This document shows, piece after piece, positions 18,095 through 26,451 of a stretch of DNA of 64,000 bases (its first letter is position 1; every line of letters begins with the position of its first letter). Made by a program: the position numbers and the translations under genes. A model generated the notes under the pieces. That model was given only the letters and a program-made list of their open reading frames with translations. It was not told the origin of the DNA and did not search any database. Source of the stretch: Klebsiella aerogenes KCTC 2190 (lineage in GTDB: Bacteria > Pseudomonadota > Gammaproteobacteria > Enterobacterales > Enterobacteriaceae); contig NC_015663.1 in the NCBI RefSeq assembly GCF_000215745.1, positions 1,860,001-1,924,000 on the forward strand, in the 5' to 3' direction.

Positions 18095-19159
18095 AGATAC
18101 TCTCCTCGGGATTTTTCTTTTTATCTTTCTGTTCTAAAATGTCACTTTCTGGCAGCTAACATTTCTAAAAAAATCTTGTTAAAAGCTTAATTATAGTTTT
18201 GATAAATGTAAAACAATTTCTTTAAATAGTTTTATTTAAAAAATACATGCATGTTTCTTTAGTGATTTTATACCCATTTCAGTATGGATGAAGCATTCTG
18301 ATGATGGAAACGTATCACCTGTTTTATGGGAGTGAAGTGGAAGCCTGGTATCGAAAATCCCTGACATCGGTTGAGTAGAAGCACCAGGGAGTACTGCCTG
18401 GGTAATTTTTTACATCCGTCGACATGATATGAGTTGCATAACCGTTTACCTCCCGGTGGAAATGTAGCACGTTAAATCACCTGGTTATTCTGGGATTTGG
18501 CTCGACTTCTGATTGAGATTAGCTTTATGGTTTGCGCTAGTGAGCAGTCTGGCTAACTTGCGATTATCTGTTCTTCATTTATGCTGAAGTTAAGTGCAAT
18601 TGCAGAACAGATAATTACTATAGGTAGTATTAAATTTTATGCCTGATGTGAGTTGCTAACTTGAGAGTAATTTAATCCTTCTTTTTTGTCAAAAAACCGC
18701 TACTATGATGTCTGTTAAAATACTGCTGATAACCTGATTAGGGTCGGTAATAGTAATATATATTGGTTTGTGTTATATATTGATGTCTATTAGTATCACA
18801 TTTAATCAATGAGTATCATTGGTAAGAACACTGTACCTAACTATGAAATGATGTACATCACTACCAGTTATTAATAGTGAGGACACTTAATGTTCATTTG
18901 AGATTGTTATTAGGTATTCCAGTTATTGTTTGTCTTTTAGTGTGCATTAATGCAAGGTTTAACGTTAAATGGCAACGCAACATGTTTGAGCAATAGCGTA
19001 ACCAGAATCTACCCCGCGTATTAACGCATTGCTTCATCCAGTTCTGACTCCTGATGTTAATTATCCTGCAATCTGATCAGTAACACCATTTCGCTGCAAT
19101 AAAATCCATCTGCAACTGATTGGCAAGTCAGTCATAGCTCAATTGAGTATTTATTATCA
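18095..19159. other. AT-rich non-coding stretch with an alpA 3' remnant
   Basis: There is no credible gene in 1065 bp. At 18331-18378 the sequence AGTGAAGTGGAAGCCTGG encodes SEVEAW, then YRKSLTSVE and a stop, matching the end of the AlpA protein encoded at 19952-20185. It is a leftover of a second alpA. The rest is AT-rich, with many direct T/A runs around 18150-18250 and 18600-18950, and probably contains the promoter of the block at 19160. Confidence 0.5.
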
Positions 19160-19816
19160 ATGCCCGTAAGAGATTACTTTATGTTTGATTCAGAATTACT
19201 TGATCATCGCCATGGTTCATTAAACGCCAATTATCTTAAGAAAATAGAAAATGTTCTCCAGTACGCTCTCAATGAACATCCCCGGACATTAGCCGTACGT
19301 GTTGATTTACGTTTATCGCCATCCTGGTCACTGAATGATACGTTAACATGTCATCCGAATTTACAGGCTGACCTTTTAAGCCGTTTTGTTTGTTCAGTAA
19401 AAGCCAAAATCCGGCATTACAGGAAAATGCTGCTGAAAGAAGGAAAGAAAGCACATGCCTGTACCCCTCGTTATTTCTGGGTAAAGGAGAGTGACTCTGC
19501 TGAATTTCCGCATTACCACCTGGTGATGTTTTTCAATAAAGACCTATTCCGGGGGCTGGGCCGGTTTGATTCGGAGGAGAATAATCTCGCCAGCATGATC
19601 CGGCAGGCATGGCTGAGTGCGCTGGATCTGAAAGGATACGATGAGTATCAGTCCCTGGTTCATTTCCCTAAAAATGGTGTTTATATCCTTGATCGTAACG
19701 CGCCTGACTTCGTTAAGAACTTTAATAGCCTGGTGTTTCGTCTCAGTTATCTCGCCAAAGAAAACACCAAAGTCTACAGCCCGAATGAGCGCTCAATGGG
19801 GGCCAGCCAGAAGTAG
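19160..19816 (+). CDS. YagK/YfjJ-type inovirus Gp2-like protein
   Basis: The 218-residue protein of the YfjJ/YagK (inovirus Gp2-like, DUF3296) family is widespread in P4-like satellites and islands. Diagnostic segments are VRVDLRLSP, a KAKIRHYRKMLLKEG helix, RYFWVKESD and the HUH-like block FPHYHLVMFFNKDLF, then an AWLSALDLKGYD region. These features recall replication initiators, but catalysis has not been shown for this family. ATG 19160 or ATG 19181 (MFDSELLDHRH) may be the start. It is followed by alpA, the usual order. Confidence 0.8.
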   Translation: MPVRDYFMFDSELLDHRHGSLNANYLKKIENVLQYALNEHPRTLAVRVDLRLSPSWSLNDTLTCHPNLQADLLSRFVCSVKAKIRHYRKMLLKEGKKAHACTPRYFWVKESDSAEFPHYHLVMFFNKDLFRGLGRFDSEENNLASMIRQAWLSALDLKGYDEYQSLVHFPKNGVYILDRNAPDFVKNFNSLVFRLSYLAKENTKVYSPNERSMGASQK

Positions 19817-19951
19817 TCTCTGCCAGCCAAACAGCAGTGCCAGTATTTTTTAACCGATGAGCGTAATCCTCTGAAGGAGTACCGGCGGGCAATGTTACCC
19901 AACCCAGCTGGTCTTCTCCTGTCACTAATCATTCAGAGGGAGAATAAACGC

Positions 19952-20185
19952 ATGAATACCAAAACCAGCGCAGCAGCTGCAACAACGTTACTGAATGCAG
20001 ACGATCCACTTATCGATATGCACTTCATCACCGCTTACACAAACATGACCGACAAGTGGTTTTACAAACTGATTGCTGAGAACCAGTTCCCTAAACCCAT
20101 CAAGTTGGGTCGTAGTAGTCGCTGGCGTAAAAGTGAAGTGGAAGCCTGGATGCAGGAAAGAATGACTGAATCCCGCTCGTCCTGA
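19952..20185 (+). CDS. alpA: AlpA-family phage transcriptional regulator
   Basis: This 77-residue MerR-like helix-turn-helix protein starts at ATG 19952, preceded by AGAGGGAGAATAA. The core ITAYTNMTDKWFYKLIAEN and PKPIKLGRSSRWRKSEVEAW is the standard AlpA pattern: HTH plus wing with a conserved GRSSRW. In CP4-57 AlpA activates the integrase-linked gene for excision. Here it sits in a block of small satellite-type genes, and its target is probably the island's own integration or regulatory genes. An upstream extension of the frame to 19892 is unlikely. Confidence 0.9.
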   Translation: MNTKTSAAAATTLLNADDPLIDMHFITAYTNMTDKWFYKLIAENQFPKPIKLGRSSRWRKSEVEAWMQERMTESRSS

Positions 20186-20257
20186 ATCCATGTTTTTCAG
20201 CGCTACCAGTACCCGACCGGGTTCACCTCACCACAGCAGAACAGGAATAACGCGAAG

Positions 20258-20536
20258 ATGAAACTCACCGAAAATACGCAGTATGTAACAGTGGCGGAAT
20301 ATCGTTCCTGTGTCACCCTGTTGCGAACGTATAGCGATGCTTTGTATGGATGCTGTAATAACGATGAGCGGCAGAGCTGGCGTGCAAGGGCGCTTAACCA
20401 GTTGAGCAAAGCTACCTCATTTCATTGCCACCGGGCAAAACCTGCTGATTTCAGGCAGTTTAAATCGGCCTGTCAGCAACTTCAGCACAGTATCAACAGC
20501 GTCTCCCGAGAAGGTCAGCTAATCAGCATTGCCTGA
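20258..20536 (+). CDS. Small uncharacterised satellite-block protein
   Basis: The 92-residue soluble protein (MKLTENTQYVTVAEYRSC...) has four cysteines and an alpha-helical composition. No family was recognised. It lies 72 bp after alpA and 33 bp before the next ORF, all on the plus strand, so it probably belongs to the same transcript. Conserved gene order in CP4-like blocks is the main support. Confidence 0.55.
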   Translation: MKLTENTQYVTVAEYRSCVTLLRTYSDALYGCCNNDERQSWRARALNQLSKATSFHCHRAKPADFRQFKSACQQLQHSINSVSREGQLISIA

Positions 20537-20569
20537 ATTCCTTTCCTGATAACAGTTCAAGGTACAGAT

Positions 20570-20809
20570 ATGAAACAAAAGGCCGCTAAATACGCCCTGA
20601 ATGAGTTTGGCTATCTGGTTAATGTTAAAGACTTTCGATTTCCGCCAGCAGGAAAGCTTTACTGCTTCTATTGTACCCATCCGGTGGTGCTGGTGCCTGC
20701 TCAGGATAACAGTGACGCACACTTCCAGCATGTGCTCACGATGTCAGGTCGGGATGAAATCATTGCCTGCCCCACCCTGGAGTCGTATCAGACTAAGCAA
20801 GCCCGCTAA
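20570..20809 (+). CDS. Putative zinc-ribbon protein (CoiA-N-like)
   Basis: The 79-residue protein has KLYCFYCTHPVVLVPA, then HFQHV and a late Cys (IIACPT). The CFYC plus HxxxH/Cys layout resembles the zinc-ribbon N-terminus of CoiA-like proteins and the 'putative zinc ribbon' proteins found next to alpA in enteric islands. The function is unknown. ATG 20570 is preceded by AAGGTACAG. The strand and spacing place it in the alpA operon. Confidence 0.6.
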   Translation: MKQKAAKYALNEFGYLVNVKDFRFPPAGKLYCFYCTHPVVLVPAQDNSDAHFQHVLTMSGRDEIIACPTLESYQTKQAR

Positions 20810-20886
20810 CCTGCACAAAAGGCAGCAATATCTTCTTTCCTGCCATTCGCACTTTTGCCCTCCCTTTATCGATGGAAGAGAAATCA

Positions 20887-21447
20887 ATGAGTCATTACCT
20901 GTCCACCACAACTGCCGGGAGTTTGGCTGATGTGGCTCACGTTCGTGCCTTTCTGCAGCAGGCCGTTGATCATTATCCGCGACTTGCCGCGTTTTGTTTT
21001 ACACTGAGATTGCCGTGCCGCGAGAATCTTGCGGATTATCAGTCATTAATGTTGCGTTTTCATACCGAAGTCTGGCAGCGCACCGACGAGTATTCGCGTA
21101 AACGTCAGCAGACCCGCCGTCATTCACCACCGACGGTCTTACGCTGGATATGGGGGGCAACCAGTGCTCCGGTTTGTCGCATGGCGTTGATGATGAATCT
21201 TGACACGTTAGGAGGGGGGAATACTTCACAGCTTAACGACAGCGCGTTGCAGGATATGAGCGAAATCATATGCGATGCAGGGCAGACGGTCAGTGGGATC
21301 CGTTATGATGCTGTGACAAATATGGCATCGTTATCCATCAGTCGGTCTGGCCGTGGCTCATTCTCATCCCCATTCAAACAACTGAAAGCATGGATACAGG
21401 CCATGGACGCGCCAGTTACCATGGTCAGAACTGGAATAGCAGGTTAA
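20887..21447 (+). CDS. Second YfjJ/Gp2-like protein
   Basis: The 186-residue protein begins MSHYLSTTTAG; ATG 20887 is preceded by GGAAGAGAAA, which favours it over ATG 20872. RLAAFCFTLRLPCRENLADY and RFHTEVWQRTDEYSRKR match the N-terminal half of the YfjJ/Gp2 family, but the HUH-like segment is replaced by unrelated residues (LMMNLDTLGG). It may therefore be a diverged, non-catalytic relative of the 19160 gene. It closes the plus-strand satellite block before a terminator at 21566. Confidence 0.6.
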   Translation: MSHYLSTTTAGSLADVAHVRAFLQQAVDHYPRLAAFCFTLRLPCRENLADYQSLMLRFHTEVWQRTDEYSRKRQQTRRHSPPTVLRWIWGATSAPVCRMALMMNLDTLGGGNTSQLNDSALQDMSEIICDAGQTVSGIRYDAVTNMASLSISRSGRGSFSSPFKQLKAWIQAMDAPVTMVRTGIAG

Positions 21448-21565
21448 TACCCTGTTTATGAGGTACCCGTTTTGGTATCGTTATTAAAGGGTTAAGACTG
21501 TTTACCGCAATACATCACCAAAACACCTCCTGAGCTGGCTAAAACACTGGTGACGATTGAAACAA

Positions 21566-21587
21566 AAAAAGCCCCGCAGGGCTTTTT
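21566..21587 (+). terminator. Intrinsic terminator of the alpA block
   Basis: A 9-bp stem AAAAAGCCC/GGGCTTTTT with a CGCA loop and a T tail, 120 bp after the last gene of the block. Its A-rich upstream arm makes it bidirectional. Confidence 0.85.
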
Positions 21588-21644
21588 GAATAACAGGCTG
21601 GGTTCATGCACTAATTGATCGCTTCAGCGTAAATACCTGGCTTT

Positions 21645-21776
21645 CTATTTTTTACCCGAGAATTTACTGGGCTTTAACTTATCAGTATTTCCCGGCGTAT
21701 CTTTATTGTCACGGCGGCGTTGATCAAGCTCTCCTGTTGAAGGGGCTACGGGTTTTGGACCTGGTTTCAGACTCAT
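21645..21776 (-). CDS. 43-residue basic hydrophilic protein
   Basis: ATG 21776 is preceded on the minus strand by AAAGGAAAG at good spacing. The product starts MSLKPGPKPVAPSTGELDQ and ends with a basic tail (KPSKFSGKK). It is rich in Pro, Lys, Arg and Asp, with no hydrophobic core, so it is probably intrinsically disordered. Similar short proline-lysine ORFs sit beside alpA blocks in other islands, but I cannot name a family. The strong ribosome-binding site is the main evidence. Confidence 0.55.
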   Translation of the reverse strand: MSLKPGPKPVAPSTGELDQRRRDNKDTPGNTDKLKPSKFSGKK

Positions 21777-21915
21777 AGTACTTTCCTTTTAAACGATTAA
21801 CCACGGCAACAGAGTGATGCCGCTGCTGTATTTTTTGGGACGGCTACGCTGCATTTCAATATTTGACATTATTTTTAATGTGGTTATTCGCTTGCGCTCA
21901 CGTTTCTGATAGCAG

Positions 21916-22104
21916 ATGTTTTCCCTGTATCTGTTCTGGCTGGCCGAAAAGCTGGGGCGTACCCCCTACAGTGTGGCCTGTAAGATAGCGGCTCTCCGGG
22001 ACATGCCAGAAGAGTGGAAAGATCAGTACCGCAAGGTTTCGGATGATATTCGCAAGTCAGGCCTGAGCATCAGCGATTATGTTCAGCATAACGGCCAGAA
22101 TTAA
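21916..22104 (+). pseudogene. 3' fragment of an uncharacterised gene, duplicated at 54.83 kb
   Basis: An open frame of 62 codons ends [19 protein letters not shown] then [15 protein letters not shown]. The same C-terminus, about 90% identical in DNA, reappears at 54833-54955 fused to an IS2-type transposase fragment, so this is probably the conserved 3' end of an older gene upstream of hha-like genes. The 5' part here (MFSLYLFWLAEKLGR) shows no clear start signal. Confidence 0.5.
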
Positions 22105-22210
22105 CCGATTTCGGTTCTGTTCTGTCGGAACACGGGGTAGTCTCATAGACAGTTTTGAAGCGTACGTCTTAAGATGAGCGACTTCTTCCCGATGCTATTG
22201 CAGAAATTAC

Positions 22211-22414
22211 ATGACCAGACATAAATGGCTGTTACGCCACAGACGCTGTACTTCCAGAGATACGCTTGAAAAAGTGATAGATAAAAACAAATACGATCTG
22301 ACCGACGACGAACTGGAACCCTTTAATGCAGCAGTCGACCACCGACTGGCAGAACTGACGATGGGAAAGTTGTATGACCGTGTACCGCCAGGAGTCTGGA
22401 AATTTGTGAAATAG
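22211..22414 (+). CDS. Hha/YmoA-family nucleoid modulator
   Basis: The 67-residue protein is strongly similar to Hha: RRCTSRDTLEKVIDKNKYDL, then FNAAVDHRLAELTMGKLYD and a closing VWKFVK. Hha/YmoA proteins bind H-NS and help silence AT-rich foreign DNA, so an island copy may tune its own silencing. The N-terminus (MTRHKWLLRH) replaces the usual MSEKPLTKTDYL. ATG 22211 has only a weak ribosome-binding site. A 5' piece of a second copy lies near 55060. The conserved D/E and hydrophobic residues of the H-NS interface are present. Confidence 0.9.
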   Translation: MTRHKWLLRHRRCTSRDTLEKVIDKNKYDLTDDELEPFNAAVDHRLAELTMGKLYDRVPPGVWKFVK

Positions 22415-22689
22415 GCTAGGTTAATTTTCTTACGCCAAATAATCTCCCGGCCTGATTAATTAGCGTAACATTTTGATACTTAAAATAAAAAGCATCATGT
22501 GCGCCAGTGTTGTGGTTCCACAAAATCTGATTATATCCGGTCGTGATTCATCGTACATTCATAACATGTGCAATCGCCTTTTCAAGCGTTCACGCTGTCA
22601 TAATACCCACACAACCTAGTGTCTACGTTTACCCATGGTTGAAAAACGTTTGATATACTTCAGCCTTTATCCACTGCTGCCATAAACTT
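22415..22689. other. Intergenic region, no gene seen
   Basis: 275 bp of AT-rich DNA separates the hha-like gene from the PACE pump gene. It probably contains the promoter of the pump. No repeat or operator was recognised. Confidence 0.4.
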
Positions 22690-23133
22690 ATGGAAATTGA
22701 ATTAGATAAAAGCTTTAGAGAAAGGATTTTCCACGCAGTCATTTTTGAAGTCACGGCCAATATTATTATCGCGCTGTCACTCGCCTGGCTGATGAACGTG
22801 TCGGTACTCCAGTCAGGCTCACTGTCCGTGATATCCGCGCTGACCGCTACGGCCTGGAATTTTGTGTTTAACAAACTCTTTGACTCCCTTCAGAAAAAAT
22901 ACCGGTTTGAAAGAACATTTCTGGTTCGCGCACTCCATGCGGCCTGTTTTGAAGTTGGACTTATCATCACGTTAATTCCTGTGGCAATGGTGATGCTGAA
23001 TTTAACGGTAACGGAAGCTTTTTTTGTTGAGATCGGTCTTGTACTGTTTTTCCTGCCGTACACGATGCTGTTTAACTGGATCTACGACTACCTGCGCTGG
23101 ACATTTGTTGGACGTAAACGGTCTGCTATGTAG
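22690..23133 (+). CDS. PACE-family efflux pump (AceI-like, chlorhexidine/biocide)
   Basis: The 147-residue protein has four predicted membrane helices in two tandem repeats, typical of the bacterial transmembrane pair. Each repeat carries its signature: RIFHAVIFEVTA ... WNFVFNKLFD in the first and RALHAACFEVGL ... FNWIYDYLRW in the second. These match PACE transporters, which export chlorhexidine, acriflavine and short-chain diamines by proton antiport. The conserved membrane Glu (FEV in helix 1) is present. No adjacent LysR regulator is seen. The substrate is inferred from the family. Confidence 0.88.
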   Translation: MEIELDKSFRERIFHAVIFEVTANIIIALSLAWLMNVSVLQSGSLSVISALTATAWNFVFNKLFDSLQKKYRFERTFLVRALHAACFEVGLIITLIPVAMVMLNLTVTEAFFVEIGLVLFFLPYTMLFNWIYDYLRWTFVGRKRSAM

Positions 23134-23169
23134 CTCAACGTGTCCGGGACAATACATCAACTGATCTTA

Positions 23170-23400
23170 TCATGCGCTTTTTTGCTCGATAATTACAGGC
23201 TCTAAGAGTTCTGCTCCCTGGTTCTTCACATTACCAACAGCGTGCGATACGGGATGCCATATAAAATGATCAGCTGACACAGCTCCATCAGCAGCAATTT
23301 CTTCAGCCTCCTTGCCAGACTCGTCCTGTATCATCCACTCCCTGGCAACTTCCGGAACCAGGACAAGTGGCCGCCGGTCATGGATATACGCTCCCTTGGG
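23170..23400 (-). pseudogene. yedK: 3' fragment of yedK (SRAP/HMCES peptidase)
   Basis: The last ~75 residues of a YedK-type SRAP protein: IHDRRPLVLVPEVAREWM ... SGKEAEEIAADGAVSA ... WHPVSHAVGNVKNQGAEL. The conserved HPVS..VGN motif (catalytic His) is present. The reading frame upstream of about 23400 is unrelated. The matching N-terminal part is at 24818-25006, separated by the acid phosphatase gene. Confidence 0.85.
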
Positions 23401-23559
23401 CATCCTCTCAACGCCGGAGAGGCTGTCAATGCGCTGACCCGGCAGCTTGACACTGTGTACCAACAGGTCGCTAAAAAATTACATGCCAATCGTTTAATTT
23501 AGGCAGGCATTACAGCCTCGATGCGCCTTTGGCACAGTTCGAGGCTTGGCCGCGCGGGG

Positions 23560-24288
23560 TCACTCGCTTTTCGCACTCAGCGCCGCAAATTCTTTCTTGG
23601 CTTCAGAAAGCGTATTGGCGAAACGGGGATTTGCATGCAGCGCAGCCACTACTGCGGCCCCCATAATTCGACCGCTGTCGACATCACTCTGCCAGTGCGC
23701 ACCGCAGACAACCCGGCTCTCTCCGAAATCCATACCTCGTTTAAGAATTTCCGTTTCGCGGGCTGGATTTATTTCAGCTAATACCAGCGCTGCAGCCCAA
23801 CCGAATGAAGCGTGGCCCGAAGGATAGGATCCTGTTTTTGCCATTTTGTCATCCTTCTCCGGGGTACAAGTAGGATTTTTATAAAGAACAAAGGGGCGAA
23901 CTCGCATATAGTGATCTTTTGCGCTGCGCATTGCATAATCGTGACTGTCCTGCAAAACTTCACTGAGCAGCAGATAAAGTACCGGTGTACGCTCAGCGGA
24001 AATCACCATCCCGAACGCTTCAGAAAATGCCTGGCCAAAGTTTTTATAATTGGCATCCTTGGCTGCGAGTTCGGTTCTTTCTTTGTTTTTTAAAACCCGC
24101 CCCGTCTCGTAGTCAGCTTTATCCTGCAGAAAGGCAACAGAGTTCTCAGTCGGTGGTGGAGGCAAAATTGCAAGGCTGTCTGGGGAAGTATCCGCATTCA
24201 GAAATCCTTTATTTTCTTTAGCATATGTTGTTGATACACTGAGAACGCTGCAGATGGCGGCAGTCAGAAAAATATACATTTTTTTCAT
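23560..24288 (-). CDS. phoC: Class A non-specific acid phosphatase (PhoC/PhoN-like)
   Basis: The 242-residue periplasmic enzyme has a signal peptide (about 23 residues, ending TTYA) and the PAP2-type acid phosphatase motifs: KDHYMRVRPF (KX6RP), GSYPSGHASFGW (PSGH) and ESRVVCGAHWQSDVD (SRX5HX3D). It hydrolyses phosphomonoesters in the periplasm; family members also transfer phosphate to nucleosides. The gene is inserted in yedK and carries 370 bp of very AT-rich upstream DNA that differs in composition from yedK. The symbol follows the family; phoN is the alternative name. All catalytic residues are intact. Confidence 0.92.
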   Translation of the reverse strand: MKKMYIFLTAAICSVLSVSTTYAKENKGFLNADTSPDSLAILPPPPTENSVAFLQDKADYETGRVLKNKERTELAAKDANYKNFGQAFSEAFGMVISAERTPVLYLLLSEVLQDSHDYAMRSAKDHYMRVRPFVLYKNPTCTPEKDDKMAKTGSYPSGHASFGWAAALVLAEINPARETEILKRGMDFGESRVVCGAHWQSDVDSGRIMGAAVVAALHANPRFANTLSEAKKEFAALSAKSE

Positions 24289-24817
24289 GTTAATATCCTT
24301 TTTATTGTCAAATTAAGCAATATCCAGTGCTATAGGAAATGATGCGCTACAATTATTAACACTTCCTTAAACGATAATGGTGTTTACCTACTGTACCTGC
24401 CCAGAACACAACAAAAGCAGTGCCAGATAGTATATACCAGTAATTAGAATGCAATTTTAACCCGAATAACTTTATTAAAGTTATCTCTATAACAATAAAC
24501 TGCACCGATATAACCGATTAAGCAAATGCAAAGATGTTATATTTTTTAACGAAATGTTTAATGTTATTACCCTTAATTTGTGAAGCGTATAAAAACAAGT
24601 TTAGCCAGAATGTCTTGTTTAATAATGCGCATATGCGTAAAAGGCGAAATCAATATCCGTAATGGATTATACCGTCCAGCAGAATACCCTCGACCTTGAT
24701 ATGCCCGTTTTTTTAGCTTCGTCGATCATGCTGCGCAGCGCCTCAATCGACAATGGTCTGGATTCATTCTACCTGTGCACCATTGCGTGGCAGTTAGGGC
24801 GCAGATATAGAGGATCG
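24289..24817. other. AT-rich upstream region of phoC and yedK junction
   Basis: 24289-24660 is strongly AT-rich and probably holds the phosphatase promoter. 24661-24817 is more balanced and reads through the yedK break point. On the minus strand the yedK frame stops with GGG then TAG after QLHFDPVHWG; a short unrelated peptide frame (RPLSIEALRSMIDEAKKTG) follows and was not identified. Confidence 0.4.
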
Positions 24818-25006
24818 CTATCCCCAGTGAACAGGATCGAAGTGCAGCTGTTCGTCACGTTCGCTCAGCAGTAATACCCTTGTACCCGGGGCAACGTTGT
24901 AGCGGCCGATTGGTACCGGGTCATAAGTAATATCCCGATCAGCTTCATCAGCAATCAGTGACAGGTAATTTTCGCGGGTCATCGACTGGGAAAAACGTCC
25001 ACACAT
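24818..25006 (-). pseudogene. yedK: 5' fragment of yedK (SRAP/HMCES peptidase)
   Basis: The N-terminal ~60 residues, starting at ATG 25006 with AGAGGAGGTG as ribosome-binding site: MCGRFSQSMTRENYL, RYNVAPGTRVLLLSERDEQ, DPVHWG. Cys2, which crosslinks to abasic sites in single-stranded DNA, is intact. The frame ends at a stop where W-G-Y should continue. A sigma70 -10-like TATACT lies about 25 bp upstream. The C-terminal part is at 23170-23400; about 80 middle residues are missing. Confidence 0.85.
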
Positions 25007-25269
25007 ACACACCTCCTCTGGGCAGAATCAAAGTATAGATAATGCCGCGTGAGCGGCATGGAGGCGCCAGCTGAAGTTGAATGGAGTACGACAGGCAAAT
25101 GGCGCCGGCGCCCAGCGTAGCCGGCTGCCGTTTTGATAGGTTCTGCCTGAACGATCCCCTTCCCTGCAAAGCCAGACCCGCTAAAAACGCTGCTGGCGCC
25201 TCTGTACGCGGCACGACAAGGCGTTAGCCGTAGTCGGGGCGTATCTGGGGTCCGCTTGGAAAACGGAAA

Positions 25270-25485
25270 TTATCCCACGTTAAGCTTGTTTTTTAGGTAG
25301 TCAGATTTCTGCTGCTGTATTTTACTGCGCCAGGCGTAGAGCTGAGATTCATAAAGGCCGAGCTCCCGGACGGCGGCGGCCACGCCAATGCGCTCAGCGA
25401 GCTTCAGGGCCTCGCTGCGGAACTCCGGAGAATGTTGTTTACGCGACTTCTTACTTACGGTTGCTGATTTTGTCATGTGAGTCAC
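25270..25485 (-). mobile_element. IS3-family orfA, truncated
   Basis: A 71-codon frame begins MTHMTKSATVSKKSRKQHSP and contains the HTH region EALKLAERIGVAAAVRELGL and the YAWRSKIQQQ helix of IS3-family OrfA proteins. It ends early (after ~60 typical residues), and no orfB or terminal inverted repeats are seen nearby, so only the 5' end of the element survives. It lies just left of the AraC-cyclase module. Confidence 0.75.
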
Positions 25486-25585
25486 CTCTGTCTGAGAGTT
25501 TACTCACTTAGTTACGTGTCTACTATTCGCGGGTAGGATCAACTATAGTTATGTGTGAGCTTTGGTCACTTCAGTTGTTAGGGGG

Positions 25586-26341
25586 CTAATCGAGTTGTCC
25601 AGGAGAAATCCCCATCCGCTTCCTGAACATGGCTATAAAAGCGGAAGGATCGTGGTAGCCCAAGGATGAAGATACATACTTAACCGATTTTCCTTCTTGA
25701 AGGAGGATTATAGCCAATAATACTTTTCTCCTTATACTCCACTCGTTAAAGTTAATGCCAGTGGATAAAAGGAATCGCCTTGAAAGCGTTCTTTCACTTA
25801 ATCCTATTTTATCACTCCAACTCTTAAGTGTATAAACAGCATCAGGTTGGTTAATCATTTTTTGTGTTATTTTTTTTATTATTTCATCGTCGCTAAGTGG
25901 AAGAAAACAGTCAAAACTGTCACTTAGGGCTAGTTGCTCACCCAAGACATTTGCGAGGTTTTTATCAGCCTGACTTGAAGGGTACCCAACAGATCTCCGG
26001 GAGAAATCTTTAATTATTTCTCTAATTATTCCATTTATTTTAAGGGTTTTAACCTCAGAAGATAAATGTCTGCATAATTTTTCATGAAAGTGAATGATTA
26101 CATATTCAATATTTGTCAAAGCTAAGGACTGATGACTGGTTTGTGGTGGCAACCAGACTGCGAACTCAGGAGTAGAAAGGTATGTATCCCCATTAACATT
26201 TATTTTTACCAGGCCCACGCATGAATACATGAGCTTCCCCCAGTGCAAACTCTGATCAGGAAAATCTGTTCCAGCAACCCATTTTGCACAGCGAAACCAA
26301 ATCGACTCAGGTGGTTCTCCAGTTTTGTCTCGATTAGACAT
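25586..26341 (-). CDS. AraC-family transcriptional regulator
   Basis: The 251-residue form starts at ATG 26341 (MSNRDKTGEPPES), preceded by AAAGGAAAGCC. The N-terminal half looks like a cupin-type effector domain (LHWGKLMYSC, WLPPQTSHQSL). The C-terminal ~95 residues are the double HTH of AraC (WSDKIGLSERTLSRRFLLST ... SLGYHDPSAFIAMFRKRMG). It is divergent from the cyclase/CMD pair with 110 bp between starts and so probably controls them, responding to their substrate. The low GC content and rare codons are unlike the core genome and point to transfer from an AT-rich donor. Confidence 0.88.
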   Translation of the reverse strand: MSNRDKTGEPPESIWFRCAKWVAGTDFPDQSLHWGKLMYSCVGLVKINVNGDTYLSTPEFAVWLPPQTSHQSLALTNIEYVIIHFHEKLCRHLSSEVKTLKINGIIREIIKDFSRRSVGYPSSQADKNLANVLGEQLALSDSFDCFLPLSDDEIIKKITQKMINQPDAVYTLKSWSDKIGLSERTLSRRFLLSTGINFNEWSIRRKVLLAIILLQEGKSVKYVSSSLGYHDPSAFIAMFRKRMGISPGQLD

Positions 26342-26451
26342 AGGCTTTCCTTTCACAGCTATTGTTTGTCTGGTTTTCAGCATTTCCAATAATTTTATTA
26401 TCCTTATCATAGTTCTTGTTAGCAACATCAATTAAGAACCCGAGGTGATTC

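Noticed and set aside
24948..25214. 88-codon minus frame over yedK start
   Set aside because: It is out of frame with yedK and has low-complexity, non-conserved content.
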